Source: Dunaliella salina
Lineage: Eukaryota; Chlorophyta; Chlorophyceae; Chlamydomonadales; Dunaliellaceae
Reading direction: 5' to 3'
Assembly: GCA_002284615.2 (NCBI GenBank)
Contig: MU069557.1
Location: 270,437 to 284,319, forward strand
Length of the DNA: 13,883 nt
This document shows, piece by piece, positions 1 to 7,228 of this stretch. Position 1 is the stretch's first letter. Each line of letters begins with the position of its first letter. The position numbers and the translations under genes were made by a program. The notes under the pieces were generated by a model. It had not been told where the DNA came from. It searched no databases and saw only the letters and a program-made list of their open reading frames with translations.

Positions 1-121
1 CTCTCTGCAGGCTGTGCGCCTGTCCATAGTGATGGCGTCAGGTGATGCAGCAAGTAAGTGGAGTGCGCTGTGGATCACTCTTGCTGCAATGATGACCTCT
101 TTGCAGGCCGTGCGCCTGTCT
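1..121 (+). repeat. Tandem copy of the exon 1 splice acceptor (96-nt step)
   Basis: Positions 1-24 and 98-121 match at 22 of 24 bases and both contain a pyrimidine tract, a tgcag acceptor and the first coding bases (gc[t/c]gtgcgcctgtc). The two acceptor points, after 10 and after 106, are 96 nt apart. The frame between them is open, so use of the upstream acceptor would add 32 residues in frame. Whether it is used cannot be told from the sequence. Confidence 0.6.
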
Positions 122-469
122 GGCGGGTTCCCTGCTGTGGCCAAGCACCTACGCATGCGGTCTTTCCGGACATCGTCACGCGGCAAGCTCAAGGATCTGG
201 ACACAGCTGCCTGCTCCCTTCTGTCCTTCAGCCTCCAGCAGCTGCTGGCGCAGCGAGTGCCTGTGCATGTGCAGACACAGCAGCAGCAGCAGCTGGTCCT
301 CAAGGGAGCACATGATCTCCATGCTCGGAAGGAAGATCAGCAGGAGCAGGAACTCGGGCTTCTGGCTCAGGGCTGCGAGCAATCAGGAGTGGATGCAGCT
401 GCATCTCCATCCCTGCTTCTCTCCCAGATGCGCGCTAAGCTAGATCCTTTGCGGCTCCCATTTCCAACG
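107..469 (+). CDS. Exon 1 (internal), repeat copy 1 and Q-rich linker
   Basis: The acceptor is cctctttgcag ending at 106 and the donor is acg|GTGAGC at 470. The exon is 363 nt, exactly 121 codons, open in this frame and phase 0 at both edges. It starts inside the repeat motif (A-V-R-L-S-G-G-F-P-A-V-A-K), so an upstream exon must encode the preceding R-x-D-L part. A run of five Gln follows VQT at about residues 58-62. The frame stays open past the donor to 718, but that extension runs into a minisatellite. The donor is preferred because splicing there rebuilds repeat copy 2. Confidence 0.65.
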
Positions 470-3400
470 GTGAGCAGGAGCTTGGCGTGCTGGCTCGTAC
501 GCACAGGCATGGTGCTCATGTGCCATGCCAGCACAGGCATGGTGCTCATGTGTCATGCGAGCACAGGCATGGTGCTCATGTGCCATGCAAACATGCTGCC
601 CATGTTGCTTTCCCAATGGGTCTTTGTACACAGGTGGGCAGGCATGTGCATGCAAACCCGCCGTTCATGTCGCTTTCGTGTTACGCTGTCGGCGTCGGCA
701 TACCCCGGGAACTTATGACAAAACCGAGCCGGAGTAGCTCTTGTCTACAGTCCCGTCTCCGGGCGTGGCCAGCCGCAGGGTTCCCTGCATACGCACCTCG
801 TCCGTGTTCTGCCTCCTGGCCGAGATTTTGCTGCTTGTCCTTCCCGCCTCCTCCCCCTGGTCGCTTTCTCGATGCTACCCTGCAAAGCAACTCCTAGCCC
901 CCACCCAAGATGGGTAGCAGATTTGTCAGTTTCTCAGATCTCCACTACGTGTCTGAGCAGGCAAAGGATAGTCTGGCTCCTGAATTACTCGTTGCAATGA
1001 AAATAAGCAGCTTGGGGAGTCCGCGGTGTACGCAGCTATGAATATTCTGCACTCCAAAAGTATCTTCTGCCGTGAACCCTGCCACAAGCCCATGTACCCC
1101 TCAGTGTTTATTTCTGGGTGTCCCACGTGCTCCCGCAAAATCAACCAGCGCCAATTTGACCTTACATTTTAGAAAAGAGCATTGCTCGTACAGGCTTCTT
1201 GCTGTTCCTGCATGTTTAGACCTGCAAAAGATCAGGCCCCTTCCTTTCTAAGGGAAGCTGCAGCTCACAAATTCATGGAGTTCAATTGCAGGCATTGCTT
1301 CTGCAAAGAAGATTTGCTCAAGTACACAAATCCAGCGCGCTTTTTCAAGCTGTTTTTGAGATGCACGAAGTCCAACTGCACGCACTGCCCCATAGTTTTC
1401 AGACTTGATCAAGAAATTATACCAGAGGGGGGTCACCAGGGTGTGGAACTCTAACTGCCCCAAAACATGCTTTGCCCAGCTACTGCCAAGATGATAGTTG
1501 GTTGGACTGAAACTTCAATGAGCAATATTATTCATCCTGGCACTAGCTGGGCAAAGGTGACCTATGCCAGATCACAGGTTGGCAGGAGAATTTAGAAAAA
1601 TTTGGAATTCTGACCCCATAATTTTATTTCATATTCTTTTCAATTAATGAAAATGACTTTTTCTAGATTTATGATTCCAAAAAAATGCTCGGAAGAACGT
1701 TTGGGCAGTTGAGTCGGTTAGACAGGCAAATGGCCAAAACGGGCTAGGAAAATTCTGGAAATTTTTCAAACATGGTCAAACAATTATATTATTATCGACT
1801 ATTAAGTTGGGCATCAAAGAGGGACTGCCTCTGTGCGCCTAGAGGAATTATTTTAGTTTGTTTTTACCCAAATCAACACAGACCAGAGGAGTGCTCACCT
1901 ACTCATTCTCCAGGGGTCCAAACACTTTCTATTAATCTTAATCATTTTTTAAGTGTATTAGGGAGCCAAAACTCCAGGAATGTGGCCCAGTGGTTTGCTG
2001 CGGATAAAACTTGGGTAATTCCTTGAAGTGTAAGAAAGCAGCCGGATTTTGCTCAATTATTTTTCCTTAATTGAAATACGGTTTTTTAGAATTCTTGAAT
2101 TGCGATAGAAGGCCGTCAACAGCCCTGGGGAATGTTCAATTATGTCTGGCACATCCCGGCCCAGCCAGCCCTCCGATTGGCCCCAGTTCTTTTCCGATGA
2201 CATTTATAATATTATTCAAGAATTAAAAGAGGCTTGTAGGGTCGCTATGGGGAAGGTGGTGTGGCCCCGTTTTTGGCTTTCGGAGGGGGCCAGAACTCTC
2301 TACCGGGCACCTGCTGGTGCAAAACATTCCCATATTATGTCCTTATCACTTCCATATGCCCAGGGGCTCAAAAGGAAGCCAACAGGCGTCACATTTGCAA
2401 GTTCCCACCACCTTCCCCTCCCCTCCGCACACCATTGCGCACACATGGGGGCACCTCCCCCCGCAATTTCGGCAGGGCAGGGCAGGGCAGGGTTGTGCCT
2501 TTTGAACATAGAACAGGACTGCCCGAAAAGATTTGGGAACGGGGCAGTCAGGGAGGCTCAGAAACGTTTCCTGGAAAAAAGCCCCCCACCATGGCCTGGT
2601 GATCCCCCTCTGCAATAATACTGGAAACTATGTTTTCCCTTTTTTTCCCCTTTTTCCTATTGTTTTCCTTTTCACACTATTCAGAGACCCTCAAGCATCC
2701 ATTTCTCACTGCTCTTGCAAAGCATCAATAAACTCTGTTTGCAATCATACATCATCAAGTATTTACAGGTTTGCCCGATCAAAACTTCCCCCCCCACACA
2801 CACACAAAGCATAGCCATCTTTTGCGGTGTCTGCAACTTTCCTGCAACCCTTTAATGACAAACTTGTTGTGGGATGGTGTACATCATCTGCAGCATGTAA
2901 GTAGCTATTTCCCAGCCATCCCCAGCATAAGAGCAGGCTCTATTCACCTGTGCACAACTCCTCCCTGCGCGCTGCTTTCCAGGTTCGAAATCCGGTCAAT
3001 GCCAGCTAGTATGACCCTGTGGGAATGCTTCCATTCCCGGCCATCCCCAGCATGAGAGCAGACTCCATTCATCCGTGCATGACTCCTCCCGGCACGCTGC
3101 TTTCCAGGTTCTGGTCAATGCCCGCTAGTACGACCTTGTGTGCGCGCCTCCATTCCCAGCCATCCCCAGCATGTGAGCAGGCTCCATTCATCCGTGCGTA
3201 ACTCCTCCCTGCACGCTGCTCCTCAGGTCCAAAATTTTGTCAATGCCCGCCGGTATGACCTGGTGTATGCGCTGCGGCAGCATGACCGGCACAACCTTGC
3301 CCGAAGGTAAGGCTTGCGTATGTGTAGTGTTAGCCAATTCCATATGCCAATACTGGATGCCCGTTCAGTAAGTGCTAATTCCATTCTGCTGCTGTATTGT

Positions 3401-5245
3401 ATGTATGAAATGCACAAAAAGAAGATTTTGGCGGACAAGGTGTGCAGGAAGCATCCTAAGGAAGTATCCTAAGGAAGTATCCCAAGGAAGTATCCTAGGA
3501 AGTACCCAAGAAGGCATCGATCCTGTAACAACGGAAGCTTTCTGCCTGGAAAACACGTTTTTTTTTCTTCAAAGGCTGCCAGGACACAGCAGCCAGGCTG
3601 CAGTATTGATAATGCTGCAGCTCACCCAAGCATCAAATTAGCTCTCTATTGATGGTCATCGGGCGGCTATGGCCATTGCTGCAGGACATGCACCATATCT
3701 GCTACGATCGATAGATTGATTGCCATCAGGCGGCACTCATTGCCATTAGGTGGTGTCAACACTTTCATCATGTCCAGTACCAGATCTTCTGTCAATTGGT
3801 TGATTCATTGCCATCGGATGGCGTTGGCTATTGCTGCTGGGTATGCACCTCATCTGCTGTCAATGGAAATTGACTGATTCATTGCCGTCAGCCAACATTG
3901 ATTATCATGCGGGGACATTGACACTTGGATCCGCTCAAGCACCACATCCGCCCACAGTTGATTGATTTTTGGTTTTGTTGCCATCAGGCGTCGTTGATTG
4001 CCATGAGGCGGCATGGCCACTTGCTGAAGGTCATGTTCCACATCTGCTAGAATTGATTGATGCATTTCCATCATGCGGCATCAATTGCCATGAGGTGGCA
4101 TCAACACCTGCAGAAGGCCAAGCACCATTGATTACCACCAGGCAGCACTAATTGCCATGAGCAGGCAATTTATGCAGGTCCTGTGCCACATCTGCCCACA
4201 ATTAATTGATTTTTAATTTCATTGCCATCAGGCTTGATTGGATGCCAAGGGGTGGCACTGAAACCTGCTTGAGGACATGCACCACCTTTGCAGCCCATTG
4301 ATTGATTCATCGCCGCCAGATGGCCTTGGTTGCCATGAGGTGGCATTGACACTTGCTTTAGGTCGTGCACCACATCTGCTCTGAACTGATTGGCTGCCGC
4401 AGGTGGCATGTACTGCCATCAGGCAGCATTTCAGGTTGCTGCAGGGCATGCACCACATCTGCTGTCCATTGGTTGGTTGTTGCAGGATTGGGCATTGATT
4501 TGGTTTGGTTGCTGCAGGATCAGGCATGCATTGCCATCAGACAGCATTGAAGGTTGCTGCAGGTCAAGCACAATGTCTGCCATTAAACTGCTTTTTTGAG
4601 AGCCAGGGTCTAGAGCTGTTGCATTTTTGATTCGCTCATGAGAGAGACAAAGCAGGTTGATGGACATGCTTGTCCTTTGTGTATGCTTTTCCCATGCTGC
4701 TCTCACGACCAACCTGCGACACTTATTTTTTCTGCAGGTGTGGTTACACGCTGGACGGAGTATCTTATGCAACCAACGGCAGTGCTGCAGGGTTTTCTAA
4801 TGAGGTGCCAGATTTCCTCACATCCTCATCCAGGAGCAGGGCATCAGGTGCAGCTGTCCGTGAGATGCTGCTTTCCCTGTTGCATGGCTGCGGGCTTCCC
4901 AGCGAGAAGGGTACCATGCACACCAGTGCAGGCAATCCAGCAGATGTCAGAGCAAAAACAGACGGCAGTGCATTACAAGGTGATGAGGCACACAAAACAC
5001 TGGGTGCATTGCGTGCACAAACAGACAAGGGCACGAAGGCAGGGACAGGCAGAACAACAATTTCAGGAGCATCAGCATCGGTAGGCAGGCGAGAGTGGTC
5101 TCCTAATACCTTGCACCAGGTTTTGGTAGCAGCTGGTGTGAATGCCACCTTGGCCACAGTTGTGGCGCAGCTCAGGCAGCTCGTTGCAGGCGGGCAGGTT
5201 AGAAGGCGGGGCCGCGGCGTGTATGTAGCTGCTGACCCACCCTGA
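107..5245 (+). CDS. 3' part of a spliced gene: repeat-domain protein with winged-helix-like C-terminus
   Basis: Gene-level entry, join(107-469, 3227-3306, 4738-5245). The parts total 951 nt, giving 316 residues plus TGA, and the 5' end lies outside the window. Exon 1 is phase 0 at both ends, exon 2 starts in phase 0 and leaves two bases of an Arg codon, and exon 3 supplies the third base. Repeat copy 1 is at residues 1-41 (AVRLSGGFPAVAKHL, then RGKLKDLD). Copy 2 spans both junctions: LPFPT at residues 117-121, RRYDLVYALRQH at 129-140, LARR at 145-148, then CGY. From memory, this R-x-D-L-x-x-A-[IVL]-x(3)-G-G-x(3)-[VL]-A pattern occurs in plant and algal plastid proteins; I cannot name the family. 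Residues 42-115 are a Gln/Leu-rich linker. Residues 267-313 look like a winged helix, so nucleic-acid binding is possible. The gene model is fairly secure; the function is unknown. Confidence 0.68.
501..590 (+). repeat. 30-bp minisatellite, three exact-length units
   Basis: Units at 501-530, 531-560 and 561-590 begin gcacaggcatggtgctcatg and differ at only two or three positions each; a decayed fourth start follows. The unit is divisible by three, and the exon 1 frame would read it as a ten-residue repeat (G-M-V-L-M-C-H-A-S-T). I place it in intron 1, just after the donor, because translating it gives no known domain and breaks the exon 1-exon 2 motif. Confidence 0.75.
984..1454 (+). pseudogene. 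Cys-rich zinc-finger-like reading frame, interrupted by one stop
   Basis: One frame runs 156 codons from after TGA (981-983) to TAA (1452-1454), broken only by TAG at 1170-1172. It holds clustered cysteines: FCREPC and GCPTC before the stop, and SCCSC, NCRHCFC and RCTKSNCTHC after it. The last part, C-x-C, N-P-x-R-F-F, then R-C-x(4)-C, loosely recalls a GRF-type zinc finger. No start codon context or splice sites fix its limits. It lies inside intron 1 of the host gene and ends 15 bp before the hairpin repeat. It could be a transposon gene remnant, a captured gene fragment or chance; I do not recognise a family with certainty. Confidence 0.35.
1470..1620 (+). repeat. Hairpin-bearing dispersed repeat, copy 1
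   Basis: Arms 1470-1494 and 1532-1556 are reverse complements at 23 of 25 positions around a 37-nt loop. The sequence just after the right arm (ctatgccagatca, then ttggcaggaga, gaattctgacccc and an attttattt tract) is shared with the copy near 8.2-8.3 kb in the same orientation. The arm sequences of the two copies are largely different, yet both keep a hairpin at the same place. Confidence 0.6.
1621..2141 (+). other. AT-rich intron stretch without recognisable feature
   Basis: The part up to about 1700 may be the tail of the hairpin repeat. A short plus-strand open frame at 1772-2026 has no motif and low-complexity composition, and I see no splice sites that fit the host gene. Nothing else supported. 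Confidence 0.4.
2142..2615. repeat. Diverged mobile-element-like repeat, copy 1
   Basis: The start (ggcccagccag near 2159, then attggccccagttctt) and an internal block (atggggaaggtggt... ccccgttttt near 2247-2275) align in order with 10757-11130. A weaker match near the end (gaaaagatttggg) also aligns. The region is G/C-run rich and includes a (GGCAG) pentamer run. Open frames on both strands are short and unlike any protein I know. It is probably an old non-autonomous element, but the alignment is by eye and gapped. Confidence 0.35.
2904..3306 (+). repeat. Threefold tandem repeat of the exon 2 acceptor region
   Basis: Three units start with cccagccatccccagcat-like sequence at 2911, 3036 (cccgg) and 3155, so the steps are 125 and 119 bp. 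Each contains a pyrimidine tract, an acceptor AG (2982, 3107, 3226) and the first codons of exon 2. Units 1 and 2 read V-x-N-x-V-N-A-S-TAG and V-L-V-N-A-R-TAG, while unit 3 reads through with CGG. Unit 2 lacks six coding bases, which accounts for its shorter step. Only unit 3 is followed by a good donor. Confidence 0.72.
3227..3306 (+). CDS. Exon 2 (80 nt), repeat copy 2
   Basis: The acceptor is gctgctcctcag ending at 3226 and the donor is CGAAG|GTAAGG at 3307. In the phase set by exon 1 it reads VQNFVNARRYDLVYALRQHD, then RHNLAR plus two bases. The R-R-Y-D-L-x-x-A-L-R core matches the repeat begun in exon 1, with one residue fewer around the usual Gly-Gly (here D-R). It is the third and only intact member of a threefold tandem repeat of its own acceptor and 5' end; the two upstream members have TAG where this one has CGG. 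Confidence 0.65.
3446..3508 (+). repeat. 12-13-bp tandem repeat, five units
   Basis: Five head-to-tail units of aggaagtatccta-type sequence: three of 13 bp, then two of 12 bp with small changes. It lies about 140 bp after the exon 2 donor. No function is suggested. Confidence 0.8.
3650..4590 (+). repeat. Degenerate 65-100-bp tandem array inside intron 2
   Basis: Phrases attgccatcaggcggca, gccatgaggtggcat, ttgctgcaggtcatgc and caccacatctgct recur in the same order about eleven times. The last phrase or a variant occurs near 3691, 3782, 3848, 3940, 4038, 4127, 4187, 4281, 4369, 4451 and 4571, so the period drifts between about 60 and 120 bp. Units have diverged and some are truncated, which points to an old minisatellite. 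Short open frames in it on both strands are by-products. Confidence 0.65.
4738..5245 (+). CDS. Exon 3 (terminal), winged-helix-like C-terminus and stop
   Basis: The acceptor is ttttttctgcag ending at 4737. The first base completes the Arg codon from exon 2, and the frame runs 169 codons to TGA at 5243-5245. It begins CGYTLDG, completing repeat copy 2, and continues through a Ser/Ala/Gly/Thr-rich low-complexity stretch. The last ~47 residues read as a short helix (TLHQVLVAAG), a second helix (LATVVAQLRQLVAGG) and a basic strand-turn-strand (RRRGRGVYVAA), the outline of a winged helix. Two further copies of this tail follow downstream. A 4-nt insertion relative to them makes this copy end early, in ADPP. 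Confidence 0.62.
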
Positions 5246-5300
5246 TGAGTACAGAGGTTGCATTTGGGACTGATCAGATTAGGTTACGATGAGTGTTGGC

Positions 5301-5415
5301 CTTGGCCACAGCTGTGGCGCAGCTCAGGCAGCTCGTTGCAGGCGGGCAGATTAAGAGGTGGGGCCGTGGCGTGTATGTAGCTGCTGACCCTCATGAGTAC
5401 AGAGGCTGCATTTGA
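5301..5415 (+). pseudogene. Second copy of the winged-helix tail
   Basis: From 5301 the sequence repeats exon 3 from 5149 onward and reads LATAVAQLRQLVAGG, then KRWGRGVYVAADP, ending HEYRGCI and TGA at 5413-5415. It lacks the first helix (TLHQVL) found in copies 1 and 3 and has no start codon or obvious acceptor of its own. The spacing to copy 1 is 152 bp. Confidence 0.55.
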
Positions 5416-5436
5416 GACTGATGAGATACAGTTGGA

Positions 5437-5652
5437 ATGGGTGTGGAGGCCCTAGCTAGTCAGATTAAGTGGTCCCTTGATGCCTTGCACCAGGTTTTGC
5501 TGGCCGCTGTTGTGGATGCAACCTTGGCCACAGTTGTGGCAGTTGTGGCGCAGCTCAGGCAGCTCGTTGCAGGCGGGCAGATTCAAAGGCGGGGCTGCGG
5601 CATGTATGTAGCTGCTGACCCTGATGAGTCCAGAGGCTGCTCTTGTGATTGA
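5437..5652 (+). CDS. Third copy of the winged-helix tail, open frame or alternative 3' exon
   Basis: The frame is open from an ATG at 5437 to TGA at 5650-5652 (71 residues). It includes both helices (LDALHQVLLAA and LATVVAVVAQLRQLVAGG), the basic wing (QRRGCGMYVAADP) and the ending DESRGCSCD. A local 12-nt duplication (repeated agttgtggc) lengthens helix 2 by four residues. It may be a pseudo-copy, or an alternative terminal exon reached by a ctag acceptor at 5457-5460. There is no sign that it is a free-standing gene. Confidence 0.35.
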   Translation: MGVEALASQIKWSLDALHQVLLAAVVDATLATVVAVVAQLRQLVAGGQIQRRGCGMYVAADPDESRGCSCD

Positions 5653-5834
5653 TCAGATTAGGTTATGATAGGTGCTGAGGCCCTCATCGTCAGATTAGGT
5701 GACAAGAGGTGCTGAGGCCCTATTTTATCAGATTAGGTTACGAGGGGTGCTTAGGCCCTAGCTCATCAGATTGGGTTACAAGGGGTGTTGAGGCCCTAGC
5801 TGGTCAGATTGGGTTACAAGGGGTGCTGAAACCC
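5653..5834 (+). repeat. 37-38-bp tandem repeat, about 4.8 units
   Basis: Units begin tcagatt[a/g]ggttacaag and end ggtgctgaggccctagct-like, with starts at 5653, 5690, 5728, 5766 and 5804. Single or decayed units also lie at 5274-5303, after tail copy 1, and around 5420-5468, after tail copy 2. The small repeat therefore appears to be the 3' flank of each tail copy and was further amplified after the third. Confidence 0.75.
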
Positions 5835-6267
5835 ACCTGATCCACTTTGACCCCTCTGACATGCTCAGATCAAGTTTTGGGCAATATACAGATTGGCCAA
5901 CACGAGCCCTTAGTCCTCTGATGGAGAGTGCCTCCACCTTGGACGTAAAAGCACGCAACTTTAGGCTGACGAGCCAGTCACGCACACCGACTTGTGGAAA
6001 CCAACTGTCGTTAACTAACTGCTGAAAACAGTAAAATTTCACGAATGGCGAAACAATATATCAGCATGACACCTCTCTCATCTTCTTGTGAGGGAGACTC
6101 ACGGCTCTTTCAGCCTGTGTCTCTCTTTCCTATACTGATGTAGGGACAGTTTTCTCTTTCTTTGTAGTATGTTGTTTTTCCTTCCTCTTGATGAAGGGGG
6201 TGCTCAGTGCCTTGGCCCTAGGTCTCCTTTTTTCCTTAATGATATGGAGTGTGTTCATTTTTCATTA
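5835..6267. other. Non-coding stretch between tail repeats and DNA transposon
   Basis: It contains pyrimidine-rich blocks near 6070-6230. A minus-strand open frame at 5776-6042 has no recognisable motif and overlaps the tandem repeat. There is no TGTAA signal between the host stop codon and 6267, so the 3' end of the host transcript is not located. Nothing else supported. Confidence 0.4.
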
Positions 6268-6889
6268 CAGTAGGTTCCCGATTACTTCGTAAATTAATTA
6301 ATTATTTTGCCCAAAAACGAAATCTTACGAAGTGAGAAAAATAATTCCTGATCCTCGAATATGAAGTGTAACGAAGTGAAAACGAAGTGCAACATAATAG
6401 AGTTTTCTAAAAGTGGTAGGATTTTGGAAAGATGGCATAGCGGTAGCAGAGAACGGGGAACTTCTTCACCCCCCTGCCTGCTGCTTACAGCCAGGCATGC
6501 GAGATGGGCATCTCAAAGAGCGATATCAGGCCTATGCCAGCGAGGGGGAGTCACGGACCTCCTCCAGGTGAGCAGCACATAAAGAACAGGGTGCACAGCT
6601 GGACAGCTGTCGCAAAGTTCACGCTGAGCTGTGCATCTTCCTCTCTTGCTCTTTCTCCCCCTTCCCTCCTTTCCCCCGCAGTTGGGGGGCCCATCCTGAT
6701 GCCCAAAGCTGCTTGCTAAGGGAGACCGTGGCCTTGCAGCGGCCCTGCAGCGGCCTTTCCACCACTGGGACGAAATGCTTTTGACCAGTCAAAATCATGC
6801 TGCTGAAATACGAAGTGGTACGAACTGGTACGAAGCGCTATGAAGTCAAAAAAATAATACCTCGGTACGAAGTAATCGGGAACCTACTG
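6268..6889. mobile_element. Non-autonomous Tc1/mariner-type (pogo/Tigger-like) element, 622 bp
   Basis: The ends are perfect inverted repeats of 24 bp: CAGTAGGTTCCCGATTACTT plus CGTA at the left, and its reverse complement ending at 6889. They are flanked by TA at 6266-6267 and 6890-6891, the target duplication typical of Tc1/mariner elements. The CAGTAG start is usual for pogo/Tigger elements. Sub-terminal tacgaagt motifs are repeated inside both ends. No transposase frame is present, so it would have to be moved in trans. Intact ends suggest a fairly recent insertion. Confidence 0.85.
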
Positions 6890-6891
6890 TA

Positions 6892-7228
6892 TACTTCCTT
6901 TTTATCTAGTTAGTCGTTATGACTTGGGTGCTACAGTCCAACGGGCCTTTGAAATGTTATGCTTTTGTGAACCAAGATAGCAACAGACTGCATTCAGTCG
7001 AGTTTCCATGAACTGACAGGACACTCCTTACCTAAGGTAAGATTATGTTGCTACAGAGGCGGGAACCTGGTGTGGTCTATTCGGTTCCCATCCTCGAAAG
7101 GGACGTGGAGGTCGTGGGTTCCAATCTAGAGGTTCGATGAGGCGGGCCCTATGCTGGGTGCTGAGGTCGTTCCTCCCGTGATGCTTGGGGGCTAATCCCA
7201 CTTGCGTAGCTTTTCCATTTCCTTTTGC
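6892..7228. other. Intergenic sequence without supported feature
   Basis: It contains a palindromic ttacctaaggtaa at 7029-7041 and a gtgggttccaatc string near 7113-7125 that resembles a pol III B box. No A box or T-stem pairing accompanies it. Nothing else is visible. Confidence 0.35.

Larger units (their letters stand above)
470..3226 (+). other. Intron 1 (2757 bp), filled with repeats and relics
   Basis: It runs from GTGAGC at 470 to the acceptor at 3226. Contents in order: the 30-bp minisatellite at 501-590; about 390 bp (591-983) without a recognisable feature; a broken Cys-rich frame at 984-1454; a hairpin repeat at 1470-1620; AT-rich sequence at 1621-2141; a diverged mobile-element-like repeat at 2142-2615; a (GGCAG)n run near 2471-2491 and a short (CA)n run near 2796-2808; then the tandem acceptor repeat. 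A small additional exon inside this intron is not excluded, but direct joining of exons 1 and 2 gives a continuous motif. Confidence 0.55.
3307..4737 (+). other. Intron 2 (1431 bp), phase 2
   Basis: It starts GTAAGG and ends in a ttttttctgcag acceptor. It holds a 12-13-bp tandem repeat at 3446-3508 and a long degenerate tandem array at about 3650-4590. No open frame inside it continues the host protein in the right phase. Confidence 0.6.

Noticed and set aside
501..590. CRISPR-like repeats
   Set aside because: Units are head to tail without unique spacers, and the locus is eukaryotic.
14..718. 234-codon open frame as one uninterrupted gene
   Set aside because: Its ends do not match gene limits. 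A consensus donor at 470 rebuilds a known-type repeat with exon 2, and the part after it is a 30-bp minisatellite.
1772..2026. 84-residue plus-strand frame in intron 1
   Set aside because: No recognisable motif, AT-rich surroundings and no phase-compatible splice sites for the host gene.
5776..6042. Minus-strand 88-residue frame as a gene
   Set aside because: It overlaps the 37-38-bp tandem repeat, shows no motif and has no supporting splice or start context.
7070..7140. tRNA-derived SINE head
   Set aside because: A B-box-like gtgggttccaatc is present, but there is no T-stem pairing and no convincing A box.
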